Shown: positions 55,225-64,000 of the stretch, piece after piece
Position numbering within the stretch: the stretch's first letter is position 1
Layout of the letters: every line of letters starts with the position of its first letter
Assembly (NCBI GenBank): GCA_016717655.1
Contig: JADKFC010000004.1
Span: 62,001-126,000 of the forward strand
Length of the DNA stretch: 64,000 bases
Direction: 5' to 3'
Origin: Saprospiraceae bacterium
GTDB taxonomy: Bacteria > Bacteroidota > Bacteroidia > Chitinophagales > Saprospiraceae
Program-made: the position numbers and the translations under genes
The notes under the pieces: generated by a model
The model's input: only the letters and a program-made list of their open reading frames with translations
What the model was told of the DNA's origin: nothing
The model's database searches: none

Positions 55225-58200
55225 TTAATGATTGATTTTGACCTTAAGTTCTATTCTGGTGCCTGAGGGCAGACCATTGTTTGATAAGTCTGTTATTTTA
55301 ATATTGCTGACTTCATTTTTATTAAATAAACTAAGTCTGTCTTCTGACAATTGCATTCCGTATGATCTCTGCTTATTCAGAGATGAGCTGCCAGCTGCGA
55401 CTCTGCCCACACCATTGTCTTCAATAGTATAACAGAGGTAATTTTCATTTTGCTCAATTTTAATCATCAACGCGCCTACCCCTTCCCTTTTATTTCTGAG
55501 ACCATGTATTATTGCGTTTTCAATGTATGGCTGTATTATCAAGGATGGAATTTTAATATCCATGTTGTTTATTTTCTCGTCGATTACAAATTGGGTCTTA
55601 AATTTTCCTTCAGAACGCATTTCTTCCAGTTGTGTATAAAGTTTCATTGTTTCTATGTCTTTTTCAAATGAAACCAAATTTTCCTTACTGCTATCTAATA
55701 TGTTTCTAATAAGTTTTGCAAATTTATTAAGGTATAAGGATGCATTATATTTGTCATTCATGTGTATAAAAGCATCAATACTGTTAATGCAATTAAAAAT
55801 GAAATGGGGGTTCATCTGTGCCTTTAAGGCCGCTATTTCTGTTTCGGCAATTTTGTTTTTTAAAACGGATTCATTTCTTATAATGTTAACCCTGTATCTA
55901 TAAAGACCCACCATTATGAAAGCCAGCAAGCCTCCAAATAAAAGATAAAATATAGAAGTTTCGTACCAATGGGGTCTGACAATAATATCAAGTGAAGCAG
56001 GCTTATTTGACCACTGCATATTTGAGTTTGCAGCATATACTTGCAATGTATAACTACCCGGCTTCAGTTTTGTGTAATTTACAAAACTCCTTTGGCCGGT
56101 ATAAACCCAACTGGTATCCAAGCCGGTCAGCCGGTGCCGGTAAACAATGTTATCGGTTTGTGAAAAATTGGGTGCCTGATATTCTATATTGATGAAATTT
56201 TGCCTGGCGAAAGTAATACTGTCTTCAGATAAGGGGAACTAATTGTCGAGGTGTAATCTTCATTATATAACTGAATTCTTGTAAACAACGGCATAGGCGA
56301 AATTTTTGCCACCGGCGTAAAGTCTTTATCAATTTTATTAATGCCCTCCAGCCCTCCAAACCATAGGTTGCCTTCAGGATCCTTTGTGCATGCGGCCGTA
56401 TTAAATTCTGATCCCTGGAGCCCATCCTCCTCATTGTATTTATTAATAGTGTTGGTCTCTGGATTTATCATGTTGATTCCCCTGTTTGTACTTACCCAGA
56501 TATTGCCATTTAGGTCTTCAAGTACGGCATATATCACACGATCAGACAATCCATCATCCTGCTTCCAGACTTTAATCAAACTCTGGTCTCTTGCATTAGC
56601 CTGGATCAGCCCTTCATTAGTGGCAAGCCACCAGTACCTGGGAGTAATTATAAAGTGGGAACAATGGTCTGAAATTTGAGTGAATTGGGGATAATTTGTG
56701 AAAATCCCTGTTGTCATATTGTATTTGGTCAACCCTCCGGTTTCTGGCCCGAAAAGCAGTTCTTCCCCATTGAGCTGATATATATGTCGAGCTCTATAAA
56801 GAGCGTGTTCATCCACACTCCTCGTTGGGTCCTTGATGTTTTCCCATTTTTTATTATCAATGTTAAAGTATTTGAACCCCATTTTATACCCCGCCACAAA
56901 TAGTTTATTTTCATGCTTCAACTTTACAAGTGCAGATAGTTGTAGTGTTGTTCCGTCAGGTTCATTGTATAGTACAAATTTTTTTGTAATTGTATTAAAA
57001 GAACACAGACCACCCCAGGTGGCAAGCCATAAGGTATGATCGTCGCCCTTTACAATGGTGTACATATTGCGGGCGTCTGTTCTGAATTGTTTGCTCTCAG
57101 GTGGCAGATGGTAAGAATGTTCATTGGTTTTGACATTCAGGATCAATAGTCCTCCGGTCATAGTTGACAAGTAGAAATTGACTCCATCATCCGTGTACAT
57201 AGCCGTTATAAAATTTTCAGGGATCTTTTCGGAGCCAGGAGAAGCTTTAATCCGCCATAGTGCAAATTGTTGACTTGCCGGATCATGCTTGGCTACACCG
57301 GCGCCACTGACCCCTATCCATGTAATGCCTTGTGAACTGGTATAGAAACTAAGAATAAAATTCTTTAAAAGGCTGTTTGGATCTGCCGAGGCTCTACCGT
57401 GCTGTAAATTATTCGAAGCCAGGTTTATTTTGAGTACTCCATCTGACCTGCTTCCCAACCAAACGGTCGAGGCATCACTTTGATGCACCCTTACCGGATC
57501 AGCAAGGATTTCTGCTTTCGATATGAGTTTGTCTGTATTACTTACTTCTCCTGAAACAGGATCTAAGATTTTAATTTCATTGTCTGTGGAAATTATCCAG
57601 AGACGATCATTCACGGTCCCAATTGATCTGATTCCAGTGCCCTGGACCAACAATGATATTTTTGATTTTATGGGTTTCCACTTATTGGCAGACTCCCATT
57701 GGTAAATTTTGGTTTTGGTTGCTGCATACAACTTTTTTTTGTCAAAACTCAAAGCCATGTCTACAATGTCCTCACCAAAAAATCCGGCATTAGTAACATA
57801 TGCTTTTTGTGCGTTTTTATCAATAATGTTAATTATATTAGTTTGATGGATGAAGACCACTCCTTTTGTGTTTTCCAGAATTTTATACGTCCATAAGTCA
57901 CTTTTAATACTTGCATAAGGGAATTTCTCCCTGACCGCAAAAATGCTATCCGTCTTATAATCCATTATAAAAACCTGCGATACAGACCCTGCCCAAAAAA
58001 TGCTGTCTCGGTCCACATGCATGGCGGTGATCATCTCAGCCGGCCGAAATCCAGGGTTTCTAAATTTAAACCTGGTTTTTTTAAATGACTTGCCATCAAA
58101 CCGGTTAATGCCGTGTTGCGTCCCAAACCACATAAAACCATCGGGTGTTTCTGTAATGCTGTACGGGCTATTTTGGCTTAAGCCGTCTTTGGTCGTATAG

Positions 58201-58274
58201 GTTTTAAAATGCAGGTTTTGTGCAAAACAAGGTGCAATCAACAATACAACGAAATATGTAATATATACTTTCAA
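55225..58274 (-). CDS. Two-component-regulator-propeller histidine kinase, LytS type (frameshifted, second system)
   Basis: Sensor kinase paired with the LytTR regulator downstream. Signal peptide, two propellers with blades such as FMWFGTQHGINRFDG and NIWVSTNRGINMIN, a Y_Y_Y domain, one membrane helix (IFYLLFGGLLAFIMVGLYRY), and the LytS block QMNPHFIFNCINSI with the ATP-binding part (IQPYIENAIIHGLRNK, IEDNGVGR). The frame breaks at the A4 run (minus strand; 56198-56201). Adding one A joins LLSPGK to NFINIEYQAPNFSQ. Repaired length is 1,016 aa. A sequencing deletion is the simplest cause. Confidence 0.84.
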
Positions 58275-58319
58275 ATCAATGTAATCGGAAAAACCAATAC
58301 AATTATATAAATTCTGTAG

Positions 58320-58640
58320 TTATTTCTGAGGGCGATTTTCCTTTTTCTGAGAATCCATGTGACCGCATTGCCTCATCATAAATGCATACTGATTGGCAAA
58401 ATTAACCCAAATCTTCTTTAAATCTAATTCAAAATGGCCACTGTCATTATATACTTTAGTTTGAACAGATTTACCATTTAGAGAGCAATATTGCCTGACA
58501 GCCCCATACATATAGAGTTGCCAGGCAATAGCTCCGGGATAGGTTTGAGCCAGCGCATTTGCCTCAAACTTAAAAAATGAAGTAAGAATAAACTGTAACT
58601 TTAATACAAATGAAAACTGAGGGTTATAAATTTTACTCAC
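58320..58640 (-). CDS. Small hypothetical protein
   Basis: Possible 106-aa protein starting with GTG at 58640. It is lysine/aromatic-rich, with PGAIAWQLYMYGAVRQYC in the middle and a Lys/Gln-rich tail. There is no neighbour overlapping it and no recognised family. It may be a real small gene or a decayed fragment. It lies in a 449-base gap between larger genes; nothing else is seen there. Confidence 0.4.
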   Translation of the reverse strand: MSKIYNPQFSFVLKLQFILTSFFKFEANALAQTYPGAIAWQLYMYGAVRQYCSLNGKSVQTKVYNDSGHFELDLKKIWVNFANQYAFMMRQCGHMDSQKKENRPQK

Positions 58641-58723
58641 TTCAATACATCAATTTAATAAAATCTTTGATTCATTTCATCCAGAAATAATTCCTGCCAA
58701 TATAAGCAACTCTATTGATCCCA

Positions 58724-60427
58724 TTATCTTTGAATGATAATTCGCCTGACAACAGTATCTGAATTTTCTATAGATATGGTGAGGTAATAGGCTCCAGATG
58801 GTTGAATTGATATATCTATTACTCTGTCATAGTACGTAGTCACCTTTATTCCGGTAGCGGTATACAATTCTACTTTCTTAATTTCAAATGGCGATTTAAT
58901 GGTTATATAATCGAAAGAAGGATTTGGTGATACAGCAAATTGCTTCTGCAAGATATCATTGGTGTCAGTGATCTCATCAATTTGACCATTGCAATTGTCA
59001 TCAATACCATTACCCGGCACTTCATCCACATTTGGATTGACATCTGAATTATTGTCGTCGCAGTCATCGGCCACGGTATATCCATCTTCATCCAGGTCAT
59101 CGTCCGGGGTAAATGGATTGCAATCATCATCAATGCCATTGTAGGCAATTTCTATTTCTCCCGGGTTTATGCTTGCATTATTATCGTCGCAGTCATCGGC
59201 AATTTTATGACCATCGCCATCCAGGTCGTCGTCCAGGGTAAATGGGTTGCAGTCATCGTCAAATCCATTGTAGGTAATTTCTGTTTGGCCCGGGTTTATT
59301 CCGGCAATTTTGTCGTCACAATCATTGGCCAGGATAAACCCATCTCCATCCAGATCGTCGTCCGGAGTAAATGGATTGCAGTCATCGTCAATGCCATTGT
59401 AGGCAATTTCTATTTCTCCCGGGTTTATGTGTGGATCGTTGTCGTTGCAGTCATTAGCCAGTACATAACCATCGGCATCCAGATCGTCGTCTTTGGTAAT
59501 TGGATTGCAGTCCTCATCAATGCCATTGTAAGTAATTTCTGTTGCACCCGGGTTTATGTTTGCATTGTTATCGTTACAGTCATTGGCCAGAATATAACCA
59601 TCCGCATCCAGATCATCGTCTTTCGTAGATGGATTACAATCATCATCTAAGCCATTGTAAATAATTTCTGTCATGCCCGGGTTAATTCCGGCATTGTTGT
59701 CGTTGCAATCGTTGGCCATGACATACCCATCTCCATCCACGTCATCGTCTTGCGTATTCGGGTTGCAGTCATTATCAATTCCGTCATAAGGAATTTCAGT
59801 GGCTCCGGGGTTTACATCAGGATTCGTATCATTGCAGTCTTCGTTGGCGTAATAGCCGTCATTATCCAGATCTGTTACATCAGTAACAGAAATACAGCCC
59901 AATTTAAAATTGCCAAATGAATTTGAAAAGACAATATTTTCCAATGAATTAAAATTAGATTGTATTGGGCTTGTGTTTACAAAACTGCCATTCTCAAATT
60001 TATTGACAACATTGGCTTCAAAATCAATTATATATTTTAAATTAAATCCTGTCTGTACATCATCATAATGATCTTGATAAAAAATATCCGTACTGAAAAA
60101 TTTAATTTCAAAGCCTGAGCCTATAGAAACATTCATTTCCACCGATATCTGCCCATTTACAGCATTGAGACCAACTCCTGCCTCAATATTGTCACCGCTA
60201 ATAAATGAAAGATAAGCTTGATTAACATCGCTACTGCTGCACGCCGAAAATGAGCCTCCTGCCCAGGTTACATCGGCAGTGGCATTGCTTAGGTCCGTCC
60301 AACCGGAATTTTGACTGCTAATAGGACCTTGCGAATAAGATTCAAAATCATCATTCAACAAAATGGTCTGGCTATTCAGAAAGGCGCTACAGGTAAGTAT
60401 TATGAGTAATAAAAATATAGGTTTCAT
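58724..60427 (-). CDS. MopE-like repeat T9SS cargo protein
   Basis: 567-aa surface protein: signal peptide (ends LNSQ), an N-terminal beta-rich domain of about 170 residues (NDDFESYSQGPISSQ), then seven tandem repeats of 43 aa (129 bp). Each has DxDGY...DC-D-D-N...INPG-EI-YNGIDDDCN, the MopE-type putative metal-binding repeat. Neighbouring units are 75-90% alike by eye, and units four and six are almost the same (NPGEIEIAYNG and FTPDDDLD). A C-terminal type A sorting domain follows (FAVSPNPSFDYITIK and VELYTATGIKV). The repeats may bind Ca or Cu; the metal is inferred. Confidence 0.82.
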   Translation of the reverse strand: MKPIFLLLIILTCSAFLNSQTILLNDDFESYSQGPISSQNSGWTDLSNATADVTWAGGSFSACSSSDVNQAYLSFISGDNIEAGVGLNAVNGQISVEMNVSIGSGFEIKFFSTDIFYQDHYDDVQTGFNLKYIIDFEANVVNKFENGSFVNTSPIQSNFNSLENIVFSNSFGNFKLGCISVTDVTDLDNDGYYANEDCNDTNPDVNPGATEIPYDGIDNDCNPNTQDDDVDGDGYVMANDCNDNNAGINPGMTEIIYNGLDDDCNPSTKDDDLDADGYILANDCNDNNANINPGATEITYNGIDEDCNPITKDDDLDADGYVLANDCNDNDPHINPGEIEIAYNGIDDDCNPFTPDDDLDGDGFILANDCDDKIAGINPGQTEITYNGFDDDCNPFTLDDDLDGDGHKIADDCDDNNASINPGEIEIAYNGIDDDCNPFTPDDDLDEDGYTVADDCDDNNSDVNPNVDEVPGNGIDDNCNGQIDEITDTNDILQKQFAVSPNPSFDYITIKSPFEIKKVELYTATGIKVTTYYDRVIDISIQPSGAYYLTISIENSDTVVRRIIIQR

Positions 60428-60445
60428 GTTGTTAATTGTTAAAAT

Positions 60446-62521
60446 CTATTTAGAATTGGAAGCCGTAAATATGGGCGATTTAACCTGGTTTGGATAAACA
60501 GCCTGGAGGCCGAAGTTGATTGCAGATTTTGTGCCCTTATAGAAATATCTTGTGTCTTCGGGCCCGGAATTTGCATGTTGAATCATTCCATTTCCTTCAT
60601 CTTTGTATATAATATAATAAATAGGCTTGACTTTGGGGGCCACCCATTCTATTCCCTTTCCAGCCTCGTCTTCAATCTTTTTAACTTCCAGATCCTCACT
60701 AGTTTTATTAGTATAGGCCTTTATTGTTAAAGGAAAAGAAGGTTTGGATTCCAAACCAACTTCATCTGTTGCAATCACCGTATACTGGTAAATAATGTCC
60801 TTTAGAATGTTGTCATCTGTGAAACTAAGCTCATTTGATTTAATATCTCTTTTAACAATTTTAGATTCTTTCGTACTTTGGTTTTCCCGTTGAATTGAGT
60901 ATGAAACCACGTCATCACTCGGGCTTTTTGTCCAGGTAAACCATACACTGCCATCTGTTAATTTGTAATCTACTATATTGGGTGGATAGGGTGGTACAAT
61001 ATCAGGTTTTAATAATTTTATTGGCTCTGACATTTTACCGTGATTATAACTCAGATCAATGGCACTAACCGCATAATAGACCTCTTTGGTAAGCGTTTTT
61101 AAATTTAATGAGTCCCGATAAATGGTGTCATTTAAATACCCTTCTTGCAGGCATACAAATTTGTGATCTACCGCGTTTTTTCGGTAAACTCTATACCCAA
61201 TAAGTTCATCCAAAGTATCAAGTGACCACTTTAAAGTAACGATTCCTTTTGCATCTATTTGAGCCATAAATCCATTGGGCGCAAGCGGAGGTTCCGTATC
61301 TGGTAAAAAATATCTAACGGGATTAGAGGCTCTAACATTTCCAGCCTTATCAACCGCATGTACCTCGAAATAAGTAGACCTTACCTTGGCTTTATCCGGG
61401 TAATAATAGGTATTGGTGCCAGGTTGAATGGTTGTAATACTATCCGTTATGTGATTGACATAGTTACCCTTTTTAATTATAAAATGTTTTAGATCGGATG
61501 GTGCTTTCTCATTAAATGACCATTTCAACATAATACCATTACCATTTTCAGATTGTTCTTCTAATGACAATGGCCCAGGAGCGGTAAGATCTACTCCCAT
61601 GCCTTCAACCACCTGGCTATATCCGGTCAAGTCACCAAATGGGTCAATGGCTTGAATTCTATAATAGTATTTTTGATAGTTTTGATTGAGGCTATCTACA
61701 TAATTTGCATCATATTTGGTGTCATTTCTGAAAACTAAAAAAGGCTTTTCATTTACTCTTTTAAAATGAATCCCATCCTCAGATCTTTCAATGTAGAAGC
61801 CAGACCATCGGTACAGTTCTTTATTTACCGGCCAGGAAAGCTCTACGGCCATCTCTTTGTTTTTAATAAATAAAAAATCAGGAGTATTGGGTGTATTCCA
61901 TTCCCCATAAGTAACAAAGGTCATTGTTGTATCAATTCTAAAAAGAGGATGGTTAAAATTATTGTAAATCCTGAAAAACAATTTTTCGTCTGGCTTAATT
62001 TTAGTCTTTATCACGTAGCGCAGCCCATAGCTGTTGGCAGCCATAACATTATAATCAGCAGAAAGCAGAGATAAATAAAAAAGATTGGCAAGCAACTCTG
62101 CTTGTTCTTTTACTCTGCCTATTTCATCGGTTTTAGAAGAAGGAATGTTTCCGTATAAGGCTTGAGCAACGAGTAGCATGTCTTTATTTTTTTTGTATGC
62201 CTCGGTATTGAATGCCTGCAAAGGCCATGGTTTTATGGCTTCCTTATTGACACTGGTCCATTCTGAAATTTGGTATGGAAACTTTCCTGTTACCACTTTT
62301 TGCTCAATGCTAACCCCATTCTCTATGTGTGCCGGTAGCGCATTGGTAGACATCGGGGCAAATCGCAAAACGATGCTATCCTCATAGGCCTTAGCCATGA
62401 TTTGATACTTAACTTCTATTTTAGGTACTTCATTCTCAACATTTTGGGATAATATTTCAAAACAACAAAGTACTAATAAGGCACATAGAAAAAATGTTTT
62501 ATTCACTAAATTTCTGTTCAT
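60446..62521 (-). CDS. Fibronectin type III surface protein
   Basis: Exported protein of about 691 aa from ATG 62521, which begins a clean signal peptide (NRNLVNKTFFLCALLVL; an ATG at 62569 would put 16 residues before it). It has three or four fibronectin III-like domains from about residue 205, with GVMLKW/GIVTLKWSL/WFTWTKS core strands and YRVYRKN-type strands. No sorting domain is visible at the C terminus (ends FTASNSK). It follows the partial gene upstream on the same strand, and the two are probably co-transcribed. Role unknown; adhesion or complex formation is likely. Confidence 0.72.
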   Translation of the reverse strand: MNRNLVNKTFFLCALLVLCCFEILSQNVENEVPKIEVKYQIMAKAYEDSIVLRFAPMSTNALPAHIENGVSIEQKVVTGKFPYQISEWTSVNKEAIKPWPLQAFNTEAYKKNKDMLLVAQALYGNIPSSKTDEIGRVKEQAELLANLFYLSLLSADYNVMAANSYGLRYVIKTKIKPDEKLFFRIYNNFNHPLFRIDTTMTFVTYGEWNTPNTPDFLFIKNKEMAVELSWPVNKELYRWSGFYIERSEDGIHFKRVNEKPFLVFRNDTKYDANYVDSLNQNYQKYYYRIQAIDPFGDLTGYSQVVEGMGVDLTAPGPLSLEEQSENGNGIMLKWSFNEKAPSDLKHFIIKKGNYVNHITDSITTIQPGTNTYYYPDKAKVRSTYFEVHAVDKAGNVRASNPVRYFLPDTEPPLAPNGFMAQIDAKGIVTLKWSLDTLDELIGYRVYRKNAVDHKFVCLQEGYLNDTIYRDSLNLKTLTKEVYYAVSAIDLSYNHGKMSEPIKLLKPDIVPPYPPNIVDYKLTDGSVWFTWTKSPSDDVVSYSIQRENQSTKESKIVKRDIKSNELSFTDDNILKDIIYQYTVIATDEVGLESKPSFPLTIKAYTNKTSEDLEVKKIEDEAGKGIEWVAPKVKPIYYIIYKDEGNGMIQHANSGPEDTRYFYKGTKSAINFGLQAVYPNQVKSPIFTASNSK

Positions 62522-62558
62522 AATTCTTTCATTTAAAATTGTATACATTTCTAATTGC

Positions 62559-64000
62559 TTATATACCATTCAATATGTTGGGCTTAAAATTTTTATATAT
62601 TTTATTCTCAATATTCATGTTGAAATTATGCATGCCATCTGCCTTCATAGCGTTAATTATTACTCCATCGTTGTTGGGTTTAAAATCAATGACATCTTTC
62701 ATAGAAATAATATAGGCTGGAAATACCTTACTGCCGCTTCCCAATGACTTTAAAAATTTTGATAACCTGTTTATAGAAAATAATAGTTTATCAGATCCTA
62801 GTCTTTGTATTTTGCCGTAGGTGCTGCTATATATCAAGTTGGGTGGCGTTTCATCCAAAAATGGAAGTACATTGTCGCTGACTACATTGTCACGTACAGC
62901 ATCAAGCATCCTGTCTGTGATGTAGTTTTTAATAAATATTCTATGATTTAAAAGTTCATTGTCTCTATTTGCTTGATTTAATCCCAAGTATTTTTGCATT
63001 ACTTCAAAATTATCAAAGTAGGTTTTTAAAAAGGAATCCACCACAATTTGCGAAGCGTTATCAAATGCATAACCTAAGTATCCATCTTCCAGCATCTTGT
63101 TGTATGGTTTATAACCAGCTGTACCGCTAAACATGTCTTGTAATCTAAAGTTATTCAAATCATGATAGTCAAAACACTCATTACCATAAAATCTATACAT
63201 GCTTTCCTCAACTTCGTAATTTTCCCATTTTATTCCCGCCTTGTTTCCTTGTAAGTTAAACTTCTCTGTAGCAATGATTGGTTTGCCTTTTTCAATTCGC
63301 AATCCCCTCATTTTTTCCTTATAATTTACGAAATCACCTGTATTGAAATACCAGCTAAATAAGACGAGCTCAGATGTGTTGCTAGCCATCTTACTTGAGA
63401 TAGGCACCACTCGGTTGTTTATTTTAACATCCCCATATTGTTTTCTGACTTGAAAATCAGAACCAAATAAATTTGCAGCCAAATTTGGGTTGTTTGAATT
63501 TACCTTTTTCTTTATGATTGGCTGAATAATTACATAGCTGTTTTGAGGTAGGTTTTTCGGCATCTGAAACCTGATTTCAGCTTTGTTGTTTTGATTTATA
63601 TCTGTGTTATATACTTCTTTATGAAAAGATTCTCCATTCCCCCTCCTATCGTAGCTCATCACTCTTAATGCAAAATCAAAATTGCCTTTAAAATCATTGG
63701 GAATGCAAAGTACCGACTCATCAAACATAAAACTTCCGGTAATATTGCCACCGGTTGCAGCAGCCGACAGATATAGTATAGGGTATTCAGGATTTTCTTG
63801 ATTGATAAAGTTAATATTGGTGTTAAATACTTTTGCATATTTCGAGGGTGCCTTATACACAACACTAAATGTATTGTCCTGACTGGCTTTCCTAAATTCA
63901 CTATCATTGAGAGGCGTTGAGGAACCATACGGATTATTTTGAGTCCTGTGAAATGGATATAGATCAGAAACCCATTCTTCTTTGATTTCTTTGATTCCAC
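62559..64000 (-). CDS. Large hypothetical surface-associated protein (partial, runs off the right edge)
   Basis: The open frame continues without a stop from 62559 to the window edge, beyond an internal Met at 63860. It begins in the window with IKEIKEEWVSDLY and codes for at least 480 residues. The N-terminal part is missing, so a signal peptide cannot be judged. Beta-strand-like segments and an aromatic-rich middle (NYEVEESMYRFYGNECFDYH) are seen. No family recognised. It is next to the fibronectin III gene, 37 bases upstream of its chosen start, so the pair may form one secreted complex. Confidence 0.6.
   Translation of the reverse strand, partial: GIKEIKEEWVSDLYPFHRTQNNPYGSSTPLNDSEFRKASQDNTFSVVYKAPSKYAKVFNTNINFINQENPEYPILYLSAAATGGNITGSFMFDESVLCIPNDFKGNFDFALRVMSYDRRGNGESFHKEVYNTDINQNNKAEIRFQMPKNLPQNSYVIIQPIIKKKVNSNNPNLAANLFGSDFQVRKQYGDVKINNRVVPISSKMASNTSELVLFSWYFNTGDFVNYKEKMRGLRIEKGKPIIATEKFNLQGNKAGIKWENYEVEESMYRFYGNECFDYHDLNNFRLQDMFSGTAGYKPYNKMLEDGYLGYAFDNASQIVVDSFLKTYFDNFEVMQKYLGLNQANRDNELLNHRIFIKNYITDRMLDAVRDNVVSDNVLPFLDETPPNLIYSSTYGKIQRLGSDKLLFSINRLSKFLKSLGSGSKVFPAYIISMKDVIDFKPNNDGVIINAMKADGMHNFNMNIENKIYKNFKPNILNGI

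Noticed and set aside
15144..56201. Programmed ribosomal frameshifting as explanation for the broken genes
   Set aside because: Both directions of shift occur (three needing an added base, four needing one removed) in unrelated families not known for it, so sequence error is simpler.
59207..59650. Long antisense frame over the MopE-like repeats
   Set aside because: It mirrors the 129-base repeat on the opposite strand; the sense protein has a signal peptide, known motifs and a sorting domain.
63665..64000. An alternative frame at the right edge that opens with MESKK
   Set aside because: It overlaps a frame with better coding character that continues in phase with the gene ending at 62559; the alternative reads as low-complexity, hydrophobic sequence.
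1..64000. tRNA, rRNA, transposase and phage genes
   Set aside because: None could be recognised by reading both strands; the window shows no integrase, terminase or insertion-sequence ends.

Overview
The window looks like a chromosomal segment of an uncultured Bacteroidota bacterium, most likely from the Saprospiria/Saprospiraceae. The evidence is the gene content: many secreted proteins with type IX secretion (T9SS) sorting domains, SprB-like adhesin repeats, hybrid beta-propeller histidine kinases paired with LytTR regulators, a DUF4271-hemD pair, and a Crp/Fnr regulator. Recognisable promoters use the Bacteroidota -7 element TAnnTTTG, and Shine-Dalgarno sequences are weak. I saw no tRNA, rRNA, CRISPR array, transposase or phage gene.

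Layout. About 0.2-18 kb is mostly housekeeping: an M43 lipoprotein protease, a PdeM-like phosphoesterase, a TolC/HlyD export pair with a DUF2064 transferase, nadB, a Crp/Fnr regulator, a long non-coding stretch with hairpins and tandem repeats (7.85-9.06 kb), a four-gene ABC-transporter operon with a histidine-rich permease and two CxxC exported proteins, a ROK kinase, an aroA-osmC-phoH operon, a SAM hydrolase, a monooxygenase-like protein and aroB. About 18-27.5 kb carries an OmpR-type two-component system, DUF4271-hemD, merC with a palindromic operator, gyrB, recA and a HipA kinase-DUF3037 pair. About 27.5-50 kb is dominated by exported surface proteins: two paralogous ELWxxDGT proteins flanking a SWIM zinc-finger protein, a SprB-repeat adhesin of about 1,566 aa, a degenerate transglutaminase, a propeller kinase with its LytTR regulator, a second tandem-repeat array, and two T9SS cargo proteins.

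At 50.1-53.1 kb lies the most unusual cassette: a metacaspase-like protease, a DUF2589 protein and two proteins I do not recognise, all on the minus strand. A second propeller kinase/LytTR pair follows, then T9SS cargo with MopE-like metal-binding repeats, a fibronectin III protein, and a large partial gene running off the right edge.

Six genes are interrupted by seven single-base indels, six in homopolymers and one in a CC dinucleotide. In each case one base restores a convincing reading frame, and the total lengths work out arithmetically. I read these mainly as residual long-read sequencing errors, so the affected genes are annotated as single units. Two distant intergenic arrays (8.05-8.97 kb and 44.67-45.34 kb) are built from units of about 200-210 bp with similar hairpins and share sequence. 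They look like one undescribed intergenic repeat family.
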